From assembly GCF_029193885.1 (NCBI RefSeq), contig NZ_JARFVB010000020.1, forward strand, positions 1 through 37,694: 37,694 nt of DNA, given 5' to 3'. Of the stretch, positions 16,875 to 25,220 are shown piece after piece. The first letter of the stretch is position 1. Each line of letters starts with the position of its first letter. The notes beneath the pieces were generated by a model. The model did not search any database, was not told the origin of the DNA, and was given only the letters and a program-made list of their open reading frames with translations. The translations under genes and the position numbers were made by a program. The DNA is from Flagellimonas yonaguniensis. Lineage in GTDB: Bacteria > Bacteroidota > Bacteroidia > Flavobacteriales > Flavobacteriaceae.

Positions 16875-17249
16875 CTACACACGAATTGAATTATCTTTTT
16901 CAGACGTATCTCCAAAGATTTCCTTTCTATGATTGATACCCCAATTTTGCAATTCTAAAATAACTTTTTTCAGCGTTTTGGAATGTTCTGTAGGGGTATA
17001 TTGTGTTCGGACAGGGAAGCCATTTAAAACAGTTCTAATAATCAACTGATTTTCTTCCATATCTTTCAATTCCTTTGACAAAACTTTGGTACTTAACTTT
17101 GGAATACTCCGTTCTATCTCTCTAAAGTGCTTGTTTCCTTCCCAAATCGAAATTAGAATTAAAAGTTTCCATTTCCCACCTATTATATCTAAAGTGTCCC
17201 TTACCGGTAACAAAGCGGACATACACTCTTTGTGTTCTTTTTTTTTCAT
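16875..17249 (-). CDS. HxlR-family transcriptional regulator
   Basis: A 124-aa winged-helix regulator of the HxlR/DUF24 type. The start MKKKEHKECMSALLPVRDTLD places the conserved Cys near residue 9, as in redox- or aldehyde-sensing members, and is followed by IIGGKWKLLILISIWEG and RFREIERSIPKLSTKVLSKELK-like segments (here HFREIERSIPKLSTKVLSKE). A longer frame opens at 17309, but its extra 20 codons read through the palindromic repeats, so 17249 is the better start. It is divergent from the DoxX-like gene at 17364, a very common HxlR-target arrangement. Confidence 0.88.
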   Translation of the reverse strand: MKKKEHKECMSALLPVRDTLDIIGGKWKLLILISIWEGNKHFREIERSIPKLSTKVLSKELKDMEENQLIIRTVLNGFPVRTQYTPTEHSKTLKKVILELQNWGINHRKEIFGDTSEKDNSIRV

Positions 17250-17266
17250 CTCATTTAATTTAATGA

Positions 17267-17317
17267 TTACCTTAAGGTAACTGGTTACTAAAAGGTAACT
17301 GATTACCAACGGTAATC
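17267..17317. promoter_or_regulatory. Palindromic operator cluster between hxlR-like and doxX-like genes
   Basis: TTACCTTAAGGTAA (17267-17280) is a perfect palindrome. GATTACCAACGGTAATC (17301-17317) is a perfect 7-bp inverted repeat with a 3-nt spacer, and GGTAAC/GTTAC half-sites lie between them. These GGTAA half-sites on both faces of a divergent promoter region fit binding of the dimeric HxlR protein. Confidence 0.7.
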
Positions 17318-17363
17318 AAAAATAGTTAAATTTGATGTACTATTAACCAAAAACCATCTAAAA

Positions 17364-17765
17364 ATGAAAAACAAGATTCTTACAGTATTATGTATCCTAT
17401 TCGGGTTAATGATGATTAATTCAGGGTTAAATAAATTCTTCAACTATATGCCTATGCCTGAAATGTCTGAAGAAATGATGCAAATTATAGGAGCATTTAT
17501 GACAATAAAATGGATTTTTCCGCTTGTGGCAATTATTGAAATCATTGGAGGTGCTTTAATAGCGATCCCGAAAACAAGAGCACTGGGAGCCTTAGTTCTT
17601 CTTCCTGTTATGGTTGGGATAATTGTCCATCATTTAGTACACGACCTAGCTGGTATTGGAATCGCATTAATATTATTCGCAATTAATATTTGGGTTATTG
17701 TTGCCAACTGGAATAAATATCAACCAATCATAAAAAGTGAAAAAAAGGAAAGCCTAAACAAATAA
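17364..17765 (+). CDS. DoxX-like four-helix membrane protein
   Basis: A 133-aa integral membrane protein with four predicted helices: about 5-22, 48-68, 72-92 and 96-115. GLMMINSGLNKF at 14-25 is the DoxX signature. DoxX/MauE-like proteins are linked to redox or quinone chemistry and are often induced by HxlR regulators. It is divergently transcribed from the HxlR gene through the shared operator cluster. Its stop is 22 bp before the IS982 remnant, so it is the last gene left of the catabolic island. Confidence 0.8.
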   Translation: MKNKILTVLCILFGLMMINSGLNKFFNYMPMPEMSEEMMQIIGAFMTIKWIFPLVAIIEIIGGALIAIPKTRALGALVLLPVMVGIIVHHLVHDLAGIGIALILFAINIWVIVANWNKYQPIIKSEKKESLNK

Positions 17766-17787
17766 ATATGTGAACATAAAAGTGGAG

Positions 17788-18010
17788 ACACCCAAGAGAA
17801 AAAACCAAAAGGACTAGAAACCACAATTCTATCCCCTCAAAAAATATAGAAAAAGGATCGAAACGTTGTTTTCCCAACTTTGTGGCCAGTTTTATGATAG
17901 GGCGCAATTACGCCAAAACTTTTCAAGGGTTTAAAACGAGGGTTTTGGTCAAGATCACAACCCTTACAACCATACGATATTTGAACAAATCTATTTTCAA
18001 AGAAACATAT
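17788..18010 (+). pseudogene. IS982-family transposase remnant, C-terminal part
   Basis: Read with two frame changes and one stop, the sequence gives TPKRKNQKD*KPQFY, RKRIETLFSQLCGQF and then IGRNYAKTFQGFKTRVLVKI followed by TTLTTIRYLNKSIF. These match the C-terminal third of Bacteroidota IS982 transposases, including the last catalytic Glu region (RIETLFSQ). The N-terminal part is absent here, and its counterpart lies at 36899-37517. The rest of the gap (18011-18126) should hold the promoter of the catabolic cluster, but no clear -33/-7 pair stands out. Confidence 0.8.
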
Positions 18011-18126
18011 ATTTGTGTCTGAATAAGAGGTACGGTAACCTGTCTAAACTGTCAGATGATGAAATAGTTAATAATCACAAATGTTATGGAACCAATTAAC
18101 GTATATTATATTGATTAAATAATAAG

Positions 18127-19137
18127 ATGGGGGAAATCAAATTAAGCATACTCGATCAATCGGTCATTAAGCCTGATGGCAACGCCAAAGAAGCCATCAA
18201 TGAAACAGTTGCAACGGTTAAACTGGCCGAAAATTTAGGCTATAGCCGCTTTTGGGTATCTGAACACCATAACTCTGCACTCATTGCCGGTTCTACACCC
18301 GAAGTGCTGATGGTGAAGCTGGCCGGTGAAACCAGCTCCATCCGTATTGGATCAGGAGGCATTATGCTGCCTAACCACAGTGCTTTGAAGGTTGTTGAAA
18401 ATTTCAGAATGCTCGAAGTTCTTTTCCCTAATCGCATTGATTTAGGCATTGGACGGGCTCCGGGCACCGATAGGGTTACCTCTTCAATTCTTAACCCTTC
18501 CAATGATTTTAGCGAAGCAAGTTATTTGCAACAGTTGGAATATATGCAGCATTTTTTTCGTGATACCGCAGCCACAAGACAAGGTTCCTTACTTGCAACG
18601 CCACAATCAACAACAATCCCGTCACAATGGATATTGAGTTCAAGCGGGGGAAGCAGTTTAATTGCCGCTAAATTTGGGATGGGTCTAAGCATTGCCAAAT
18701 TTATAAACGGTTTTGTCAGTCCCGAAGTGGCAGAAACATACCGGAAAAACTTTAAACCATCAATCGAAAATACTGAACCTCAGGTAATGGTCGCCATTCA
18801 GATGGTTTGTGCCGAAACCGAAGAAAAAGCAAACGAAATGCGGAAGTTTATTGATTTTGTTTTTTTGCAATTTGAAAAGGGCAATTTCAATAATTTTAAA
18901 GATGCAAACCATATCAAGAATTATCGTTTCTCCTCCCTGGAGCAACAAATAATAGACAGAAACAAAGGGCGCATCATTTCGGGAACGACCGATGATGTGA
19001 AAGAACAGCTCATTAAATTATCAAACGATTTTGGAACCGATGAAATTATGGTTACCTCCATGTCTGTTGATTATGGAGCGCGCAGGAAATCATTTGAATT
19101 ATTGGCAAACGCATTTGAGTTAAAGCCTGCTATATAA
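18127..19137 (+). CDS. LLM-class (luciferase-like) flavin-dependent oxidoreductase
   Basis: A 336-aa TIM-barrel flavoprotein of the bacterial luciferase-like group 1 type (YhbW-like). Diagnostic stretches are GYSRFWVSEHHN (about 39-50), IRIGSGGIMLPNHSALKVVE (about 72-91) and PNRIDLGIGRAPGTD (about 100-114). Such enzymes use reduced FMN and O2 to oxidise varied organic substrates; the substrate here is unknown. It is the first gene of the island, 42 bp before the aldo-keto reductase. As the only visible monooxygenase-type enzyme in the cluster, it could feed the ring-cleavage steps, though many relatives are not aromatic hydroxylases. Confidence 0.85.
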   Translation: MGEIKLSILDQSVIKPDGNAKEAINETVATVKLAENLGYSRFWVSEHHNSALIAGSTPEVLMVKLAGETSSIRIGSGGIMLPNHSALKVVENFRMLEVLFPNRIDLGIGRAPGTDRVTSSILNPSNDFSEASYLQQLEYMQHFFRDTAATRQGSLLATPQSTTIPSQWILSSSGGSSLIAAKFGMGLSIAKFINGFVSPEVAETYRKNFKPSIENTEPQVMVAIQMVCAETEEKANEMRKFIDFVFLQFEKGNFNNFKDANHIKNYRFSSLEQQIIDRNKGRIISGTTDDVKEQLIKLSNDFGTDEIMVTSMSVDYGARRKSFELLANAFELKPAI

Positions 19138-19179
19138 ATCTACTCATTTTAAACAATTAACACTAAAAAACAAAAAAAC

Positions 19180-20214
19180 ATGAAGTACAGACAATTAGGA
19201 AAATCAGGTTTGATGGTATCGGAACTTTGCTTGGGAGCCATGAGTTTTGGCGGCGAGGGCTACTGGAAAGTAGTCGGTAATCTGGATTACCCAGCCAGCA
19301 AAAAAATTGTGGATATGGCTCTTGATGCCGGCATTAACTTTTTCGACACGGCAGATGTATATTCCCACGGTCAATCTGAAGAAATTCTGGGCAAGGCACT
19401 AAAAGAGAAACGCAACGAAGTAGTGCTTGCCACCAAAGTAAGGGGACGGATGAGCAAGGACATCAACGATGTGGGCCTGTCTCGCAAACACATTATTGAG
19501 AGCTGTAATAATAGCCTGAAGAGATTAGGCACAGACTACATCGACCTTTATGTGATGCACAGTTTTGATCCTATTACCCCGCTTGAGGAAACTTTGGGCG
19601 CTCTATCGGATTTGGTGCACCAGGGAAAAGTGAGGTACATTGGCGCCAGTAATTTCACGGCATGGCAGTTAATGAAAGCTTTGGCAGTATCGAAAGAAAA
19701 TCATTTTGAAAAATTTGTATCACTTCAAGCTATCTATTCGTTGATTTCCAGGGATGTGGAATATGAATTGACTCCGCTGCTCGAAGATCAAGGTTTGGGA
19801 TTGACTCCATGGTCGCCGCTGGGAGGTGGTTTCCTAACAGGAAAATATAGGAAAGACAAACCCATGCCCGAAGATTCCAGAAGAACCAAAGAAGAAGAAC
19901 AAAATTTTATCCCGATAGATATGGAAAAAGGTTATGTTATTGTAGATGCCCTGGAAGAAATTGCCAACAATCACAACGCGAGCATTGCGCAGGCAGCATT
20001 AAATTACCTGCTCAGAAAACCTGTGGTTTCCTCTGTCCTGGTAGGTGCCACCAAACCCCACCAACTGGAAGATAACCTTAAAGCAACCGAATGGGAAATG
20101 AGTGCCAAGGAAGTAAGCCAACTGGATGAATTAAGTAAATTAGACCCAATTTATCCACATTGGATGTTGCAATTCACTTATATGGACAGAACCAGTACGG
20201 AAAATTTCTTTTAA
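19180..20214 (+). CDS. Aldo-keto reductase
   Basis: A 344-aa NAD(P)H-dependent oxidoreductase of the aldo-keto reductase superfamily. The catalytic tetrad is visible as Asp56, Tyr61, Lys86 and His127 (motifs FFDTADVY, LATKVRG, YVMHSFDP). The C-terminal cofactor region (about 285-300, SVLVGATKPHQLEDNL) fits the AKR family. It would reduce or oxidise carbonyls formed in the pathway. Same strand as its neighbours; a 7-bp hairpin with one G-T pair (20241-20261) follows its stop and may reduce read-through. Confidence 0.9.
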   Translation: MKYRQLGKSGLMVSELCLGAMSFGGEGYWKVVGNLDYPASKKIVDMALDAGINFFDTADVYSHGQSEEILGKALKEKRNEVVLATKVRGRMSKDINDVGLSRKHIIESCNNSLKRLGTDYIDLYVMHSFDPITPLEETLGALSDLVHQGKVRYIGASNFTAWQLMKALAVSKENHFEKFVSLQAIYSLISRDVEYELTPLLEDQGLGLTPWSPLGGGFLTGKYRKDKPMPEDSRRTKEEEQNFIPIDMEKGYVIVDALEEIANNHNASIAQAALNYLLRKPVVSSVLVGATKPHQLEDNLKATEWEMSAKEVSQLDELSKLDPIYPHWMLQFTYMDRTSTENFF

Positions 20215-20240
20215 TTGTAATTGTTTGGCTAACCGAATCC

Positions 20241-20261
20241 CCCCGAGTCCTTGCCTTGGGG
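20241..20261 (+). terminator. Weak hairpin after the aldo-keto reductase gene
   Basis: CCCCGAG (20241-20247) can pair with CTTGGGG (20255-20261) around a 7-nt loop with one G-T pair. There is no U tract behind it, so it is at most an attenuator. Confidence 0.3.
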
Positions 20262-20294
20262 TATTCATTAATTGAAACAAATCACTGGCGTAAA

Positions 20295-20525
20295 ATGAAT
20301 AACAGGAATATTCAAGATGAATTTCAAAATTTAAAACCTTATGACATGAGCTTGTACTTGGATTCATCTGTTTTAGGCAAGCAACAGAATTACATAGATG
20401 TACAATATTATTTTGATAAAATCTTCAGCGGTTTTAAACCTGCTGCAATGAACGAAAACAATTTAAAAACGATGCTCGACCCGCTAATTAGCTGGGGAAC
20501 CGCACTGAAAGCGATAAGAAAATAA
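20295..20525 (+). CDS. Small unrecognised ORF, possible gene fragment
   Basis: A 76-aa frame starting MNNRNIQDEFQN and ending WGTALKAIRK. I do not recognise it. The open frame extends upstream to 20160, but that part overlaps the end of the aldo-keto reductase. The stretch YIDVQYYFDKIFSGFKPAAMNE looks like the C-terminal piece of a larger globular protein. It lies tightly (10 bp) before the LigB-type dioxygenase gene, so it may be a translated small protein or the tail of a lost gene. Confidence 0.4.
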   Translation: MNNRNIQDEFQNLKPYDMSLYLDSSVLGKQQNYIDVQYYFDKIFSGFKPAAMNENNLKTMLDPLISWGTALKAIRK

Positions 20526-20535
20526 GCGAAACAGA

Positions 20536-21345
20536 ATGGGAAAGTTACCCGTATATTTTATACCTCATGGTGGAGGTCCGTGGCATGTAATAAAAAATGC
20601 CATGGGTGACCCTATTGGCTATGGTCAATTAAGGGAATACCTTAAAAATTTTGGTGAGCAATACAGTCAAAAGATAAACGCGATACTTGTTGTTTCAGGA
20701 CATTGGGAAGAGGATTTGCCAACGCTGCAATTCGGTTCAAATCCACCTTTGCTGTATGATTATTATGGTTTTCCTGAATCCACATATCATTTAAAATGGC
20801 CAGCTCCAGGTAATCCCGAATTGGCTGAACGGATTGAAAATCTGTTTAAAGCAAGCAGTTTTAAAACAAAAAGAGACTATAAAAGAGGCTTTGACCATGG
20901 AACGTTTGTGCCTTTGATGATTGCTTTCCCTGAAGCCAATATTCCGGTGGTTCAGCTTTCGCTAATCAATTCCCTTGACCCTGAAACGCATATAAGTCTT
21001 GGAAAAGCGCTTGAACCTTTACGAAATGAAGGTGTATTGATTATCGGTTCGGGAATGAGCTACCACAATATGCGCGGGTTTATGTCGGAAAGTTCTTCGG
21101 CAGCAGGTAGTTCAACACAATTCGATGACTGGCTTACCCAGACAGTTGAGATAAATGATACTAAAAAACGAAATGAAATGCTCATTAACTGGAAGAATGC
21201 ACCAAAAGCAAGAGAAAGCCATCCAAGAAGTGAACATCTGGCTCCGTTGTTTGTAGTTGCCGGTGCTGCTGGCAGTGATAAGGGCTCCCGTGATTATTCG
21301 GGATTGCTCATGGGAATTAAAGTTTCCGGATATAAGTTTGGCTGA
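20536..21345 (+). CDS. ygiD: LigB/DODA-type class III extradiol ring-cleavage dioxygenase
   Basis: A 269-aa member of the 4,5-DOPA-dioxygenase (YgiD/LigB) family, which opens catechol-type rings with non-haem Fe(II) (zinc in some crystal structures). Metal-site histidines are visible as His11 (PHGGGPW), His56 (SGHWEE) and a conserved His234 (RSEHLAPL). His121 (FDHGTFVPL) and His177 (SYHNMRG) are the likely second-shell or acid-base residues. Length is normal and no motif is missing. It lies 20 bp before the FrnE-like gene. It is unrelated in fold to the VOC-type dioxygenase of module B, so the island carries two independent ring-opening enzymes. Substrate unknown. Confidence 0.87.
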   Translation: MGKLPVYFIPHGGGPWHVIKNAMGDPIGYGQLREYLKNFGEQYSQKINAILVVSGHWEEDLPTLQFGSNPPLLYDYYGFPESTYHLKWPAPGNPELAERIENLFKASSFKTKRDYKRGFDHGTFVPLMIAFPEANIPVVQLSLINSLDPETHISLGKALEPLRNEGVLIIGSGMSYHNMRGFMSESSSAAGSSTQFDDWLTQTVEINDTKKRNEMLINWKNAPKARESHPRSEHLAPLFVVAGAAGSDKGSRDYSGLLMGIKVSGYKFG

Positions 21346-21365
21346 TTGATAAAAATTAAAATAAA

Positions 21366-22019
21366 ATGGAAGAGATAAAAACAGAAGAAAACATCCCCGT
21401 GACCATAGAGTTTTTCCATGATGTGCTTTGTGCATGGTGTTATGCCTTTTCTCCCCGATTAGAAAAATTGGCGCAGCAATTTCCCGAACATGTTTCAATT
21501 GTACATCGGGCATTTGCTTTAGCTCCATCAACAGACGGAATAGAACGAATATTTGGGTCAAAAGAACAGGGAAAGAAAGAGATATTAGAACATTGGCGTC
21601 AAGCCAACCTCAATGATGATGAACATAGAATGAACCCTGATCTTATGGCGTCCAGGGATTTCGATTATCCTTCTTCTACTCCCGGTTTGACCGCATGCAA
21701 AGCTGCCGAACTTCAAGGTGGAAACCTTGTGCATGGCAGAATGTTCGACCGCGTTCAAAAAGCACATCTTACCGACTGCCTTAACATTGCCGATTTTGAT
21801 ACACTGAAAATGTGTGCCAAAGAAATTGGGCTTGATGTGGAACAATGGGAAAAGGATTATGGCAGCGAGAAGGTAAAGCAATCGCTAAACGAAGATTTTC
21901 AGCAGGCACGTATGTATGGAGTAAATGCAGTGCCCACTATTGTGGCCAATGGTAAACATAAACTGAGTGGGGCGCAACCCTATGCCGTTATAGACGAATG
22001 GATTAGAAAATTAATCTAA
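21366..22019 (+). CDS. DsbA/FrnE-family thioredoxin-fold oxidoreductase
   Basis: A 217-aa protein with a DsbA-like insertion in a thioredoxin fold. The active site C22-A-W-C25 lies in FFHDVLCAWCYAFSP, and the cis-proline loop is NAVPTIVANG near the C-terminus. There is no signal peptide, so it acts in the cytosol, like FrnE/polyketide-associated DsbA proteins. The related 2-hydroxychromene-2-carboxylate isomerases of naphthalene degradation share the fold but lack the CxxC, so isomerase activity is less likely. It is placed in the operon between the dioxygenase and the hydroxyacid dehydrogenase (15-bp gap). Confidence 0.83.
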   Translation: MEEIKTEENIPVTIEFFHDVLCAWCYAFSPRLEKLAQQFPEHVSIVHRAFALAPSTDGIERIFGSKEQGKKEILEHWRQANLNDDEHRMNPDLMASRDFDYPSSTPGLTACKAAELQGGNLVHGRMFDRVQKAHLTDCLNIADFDTLKMCAKEIGLDVEQWEKDYGSEKVKQSLNEDFQQARMYGVNAVPTIVANGKHKLSGAQPYAVIDEWIRKLI

Positions 22020-22034
22020 TGCTTCCAAAGAAAA

Positions 22035-23003
22035 ATGCTTATGAAAATAGTAATAACATTTAAAACATTTCCTGAACAAAAGAAATTAATGAAACAATTT
22101 TCAGGAAACGGTTTGGAAACCGTCTTCCTGGAAGATAGTCCAAAGGAAATGATTGCGGATATTGTTTCAACTGCCGATATATTGTTATCCTGGAATCCGG
22201 AGAAAGAAGGATTGTACAATCATGCGGTTTCCTGCAAAAATGTAAAATTTATGCAACTTCTTTCCGCCGGATACGACCATGTTAATCTGGAACGTTTCCC
22301 GGATTCCATGAAAATAGCTGCAAACCAGGGTGCCTATGCCGAACCCATGGCGGAACATGCCCTGGCAATGATACTTGCCCTGAGCAAAAGATTGTCAATC
22401 TATCACAATCACCTGTCTGATGGAATATTTAATCAACTAAAAAGCACGACCAAATCAATGAGGGGTTCCGTCCTGGGAATAATTGGTTTTGGTTCCATCG
22501 GGAAAGCTACGGCAAACTTGATGAAACCGCTCGGGGTGAAGGTATTTGCCATCAATACCACAGGCAAGACCAATGAAAAAGTTGAGTTTATCGGCACCCT
22601 TAACGATTTGGATTTTGTACTTAAAAATGCCGATTCCCTACTTATTTCCTGCCCGCTTAATGAGCAGACAAATAATTTAATCAACAAACAAAAACTGGAT
22701 TTAATGAAACCAAACGCCGTTTTGGTAAATGTGGCAAGGGGACAAATAATTAATGAGAAGGAATTATATGATCACCTGAAAACCCATCCCGACTTTTACG
22801 CCGGTATAGATGCCTGGTGGGTGGAGCCCTTTAAATACGGTAAGTTTGAACTTCATTTTCCTTTCTTTGAACTGCCCAATATTCTGGGCTCGCCACATAA
22901 TTCGGCCATGGTAGAGGATGCCATGATAATAGGGACAGAAAAGGCTATCGATAATGTTAAACTTTTTATCCGGGGAGAAAAAGTCAGCGGACTGATCCAT
23001 TAA
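22035..23003 (+). CDS. D-2-hydroxyacid dehydrogenase (module A copy)
   Basis: A 322-aa NAD(P)-dependent dehydrogenase. The Rossmann motif GFGSIG is at 151-156, and the catalytic triad is Arg235 (NVARGQII), Glu264 (DAWWVEPF) and His288 (GSPHNSA). It interconverts 2-oxo and D-2-hydroxy acids. It is clearly paralogous to the protein at 32996-34000: both carry QLLSAG(Y/F)DH, GIFNQ, AWWxEPF and LGSPHNSAMV. A start two codons later (22041) is equally possible. It lies 14 bp before the exported hydrolase gene. A role in handling 2-oxo acids from ring cleavage is inference. Confidence 0.87.
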   Translation: MLMKIVITFKTFPEQKKLMKQFSGNGLETVFLEDSPKEMIADIVSTADILLSWNPEKEGLYNHAVSCKNVKFMQLLSAGYDHVNLERFPDSMKIAANQGAYAEPMAEHALAMILALSKRLSIYHNHLSDGIFNQLKSTTKSMRGSVLGIIGFGSIGKATANLMKPLGVKVFAINTTGKTNEKVEFIGTLNDLDFVLKNADSLLISCPLNEQTNNLINKQKLDLMKPNAVLVNVARGQIINEKELYDHLKTHPDFYAGIDAWWVEPFKYGKFELHFPFFELPNILGSPHNSAMVEDAMIIGTEKAIDNVKLFIRGEKVSGLIH

Positions 23004-23017
23004 TAAAATCAAGCTAT

Positions 23018-24028
23018 ATGACAATAGATAACATAAAAATAAAATTAACCATTGCACTATTAGGTTTTACGCTTGTTTCCTTTTCTCAGAAAAGTGATTT
23101 AAAGTGGCTGGATGTAATGCTTGCTAACTACGAATACCCATACAAGGTGGATTACATTAACCTGAACATCCAACAGCAGGATTTAAAAATGGCTTACATG
23201 GATGTTAAACCGGCAAACTATAACGGGAAAAATATAGTTTTGCTGCATGGTAAAAATTTTAATGGCGCATATTGGAAAACCACTATTGAAAGATTGACAC
23301 AAGAGGGTTTCCGGGTGATTGTGCCCGACCAGATAGGCTTTGGCAAGTCGTCGAAACCCGAAAATTTCAACTATACATTTCAGCAATTGGCTCTCAACAC
23401 AAAACTTCTATTAGACCATCTTGGCATCATAAGAACCAGTGTATTGGGACATTCCATGGGAGGGATGCTGGCTACCCGTTTTGTGTTAATGTATCCTGAA
23501 GCAACGGAAAAATTAATTTTGGAAAACCCAATCGGGTTAGAAGACTGGAAAAAGACAGTTCCCTATAAACCGGTGGACTGGTGGTATCAGGTTGAGCTGG
23601 ATCAGACGTATGAAAAAATTAAAAGTTACCAGTTAGAAAACTATTACGATGGTAAATGGAACCCCTTGTATGACCAATGGGTTGATCTTTTGGCCGGATG
23701 GACACTGAATTCTGATTATCCAAAAATTGCGTGGAACGCGGCCCTCACCTTCGATATGATTTTTACGCAACCGGTTCTCTACGAGTTTGGAAATATCAAA
23801 CCTCCTACTTTGTTGATTATAGGCACAAGGGATAGGACAGCATTGGGCAAGCCATTGGTGAGCGAAGAGGTGGGAAAAACGATGGGACTATACAACCAAC
23901 TTGGAAAAAGTACGAGAGACAAAATTCCAAACGCGAAATTGGTTGAACTTGACAATGTGGGTCATTTGCCTCACATTGAACAATTTGACAGGTTTATTTC
24001 GCCATTGATACAATTTATTAATAAATAA
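23018..24028 (+). CDS. Exported alpha/beta hydrolase
   Basis: A 336-aa alpha/beta-hydrolase with an N-terminal signal peptide: basic start, hydrophobic LTIALLGFTLVSF at 10-22, probable cleavage before Gln24. The catalytic Ser146 is in GHSMGG, Asp272 in IIGTRDRTALG and His316 in DNVGHLPH. The oxyanion HG motif is at LLHGKNFNG. It would hydrolyse an ester, lactone or C-C bond in the periplasm or outside the cell, which differs from the cytosolic ring-fission hydrolase of module B. It is followed after 5 bp by the MDR oxidoreductase gene. Confidence 0.85.
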   Translation: MTIDNIKIKLTIALLGFTLVSFSQKSDLKWLDVMLANYEYPYKVDYINLNIQQQDLKMAYMDVKPANYNGKNIVLLHGKNFNGAYWKTTIERLTQEGFRVIVPDQIGFGKSSKPENFNYTFQQLALNTKLLLDHLGIIRTSVLGHSMGGMLATRFVLMYPEATEKLILENPIGLEDWKKTVPYKPVDWWYQVELDQTYEKIKSYQLENYYDGKWNPLYDQWVDLLAGWTLNSDYPKIAWNAALTFDMIFTQPVLYEFGNIKPPTLLIIGTRDRTALGKPLVSEEVGKTMGLYNQLGKSTRDKIPNAKLVELDNVGHLPHIEQFDRFISPLIQFINK

Positions 24029-24033
24029 AAATT

Positions 24034-25113
24034 ATGAAAGCAGCACGTTTATTTGAATTAGGAAAACCTCTTCGGGTTGAAGAGGTTGCAATCCCAGAAT
24101 TGAGGGACGAAGATGTTTTGGTGGAAGTAAAAGCCACTTTTATCGCACCTTCCATGAAAGATATTACGCAACCTGGCGGATCGTTTGTCCGCCCTACTTT
24201 GCCAGCCATTTTAGGTTCGGATGCAGTAGGCAACATCTCAAAACTTGGCAAACATGTGAAAGGGTTGAAAGAAGGTCAAAAAGTTTGGGTTAATTCCCTC
24301 TTGTATTACCCGACCGATGAGTTTGCCTTGAAAGGACGGGAAGGATTGAGCGAGTCCATGGCTTTTCAGGGAATGTTTACATTTAACCCAAACAATGTGC
24401 ATTTGATGGACGAATACCAGGGCGGATTTGCAGAATATATCAAGGCGCCTTCATATAACATCATTCCCTTGCCGGAAAATTTTCCGGTTGAACATGCGGT
24501 ACGTCTCGGCTATTTGGGAACGGCGTTTCATGCCTTAAAAAGAGCTCATGTTCATTACGGGTCAACCGTTTTGATTAATGGCGCCACAGGAACTGTAGGA
24601 ACAAGTGCCGTTCTGCTTGCTCTGGCGATGGGAGCTTCAAAAATAATTGCCATTGCCAATAAAAAAGACAGGCTTGAAAAAATCAAGCAAATCGAGCCGG
24701 CCATTATTGAGACACTTTCACTTCAGGATGGCGAAGTGACGGGTAAAATAAAGGAACTTACCAACGGGCAGGGCGCTGAATCGTTTGTGGATTGTTTATC
24801 TTATGTAGATACTTCTTCCACACACCAGTGTTTGTTCGCTGTAAAAAAAGGTGGCACAGCCGTTTGCATTGGCGGTGCAACAGGAAATATAACCGTCCCT
24901 TATTCATTTTTGCTGGGAACCGAAATTAATATTACCGGGTCGCTTTATCTACATTCATATGAAGCGAATGAAATGATCAGCATGGTTAATTCCGGAAGGT
25001 TAAATCTTGATTTCTTAGACACAAAGGCTTTTGCACTTGAAGAAATTAACGAGGCAATTGAGTTGGCAGGTTCAAGGATCGGTGGGTTAAACACGGTATT
25101 GGTTAAAATGTAA
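24034..25113 (+). CDS. MDR-family oxidoreductase lacking the zinc ligands
   Basis: A 359-aa medium-chain dehydrogenase/reductase. The N-terminal GroES-like domain has PSMKDI where alcohol dehydrogenases have the catalytic Cys, and GSDAVG where they have GHE, so the catalytic zinc site is missing. The structural-zinc cysteines are absent too. The Rossmann domain has GATGTVGTSAV (about 184-194) for NAD(P). This makes a quinone-oxidoreductase-like or enoyl-reductase-like activity more likely than classical alcohol oxidation. It sits 5 bp behind the exported hydrolase in the same operon; a 107-bp gap follows. Confidence 0.85.
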   Translation: MKAARLFELGKPLRVEEVAIPELRDEDVLVEVKATFIAPSMKDITQPGGSFVRPTLPAILGSDAVGNISKLGKHVKGLKEGQKVWVNSLLYYPTDEFALKGREGLSESMAFQGMFTFNPNNVHLMDEYQGGFAEYIKAPSYNIIPLPENFPVEHAVRLGYLGTAFHALKRAHVHYGSTVLINGATGTVGTSAVLLALAMGASKIIAIANKKDRLEKIKQIEPAIIETLSLQDGEVTGKIKELTNGQGAESFVDCLSYVDTSSTHQCLFAVKKGGTAVCIGGATGNITVPYSFLLGTEINITGSLYLHSYEANEMISMVNSGRLNLDFLDTKAFALEEINEAIELAGSRIGGLNTVLVKM

Positions 25114-25220
25114 AAACAGATGAGATTAGTTTGATTTAAAAGATTTTCTACAAAACTAACGGGTTCTGTTTTTTAGAAAACTCAAATAAAACAATTTTTA
25201 GGACCCACCATTAATTAACA

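Noticed and set aside
21366..22019. 2-Hydroxychromene-2-carboxylate isomerase of naphthalene degradation
   Set aside because: Fold family matches, but the intact CAWC active site fits a FrnE/DsbA-type redox protein better.
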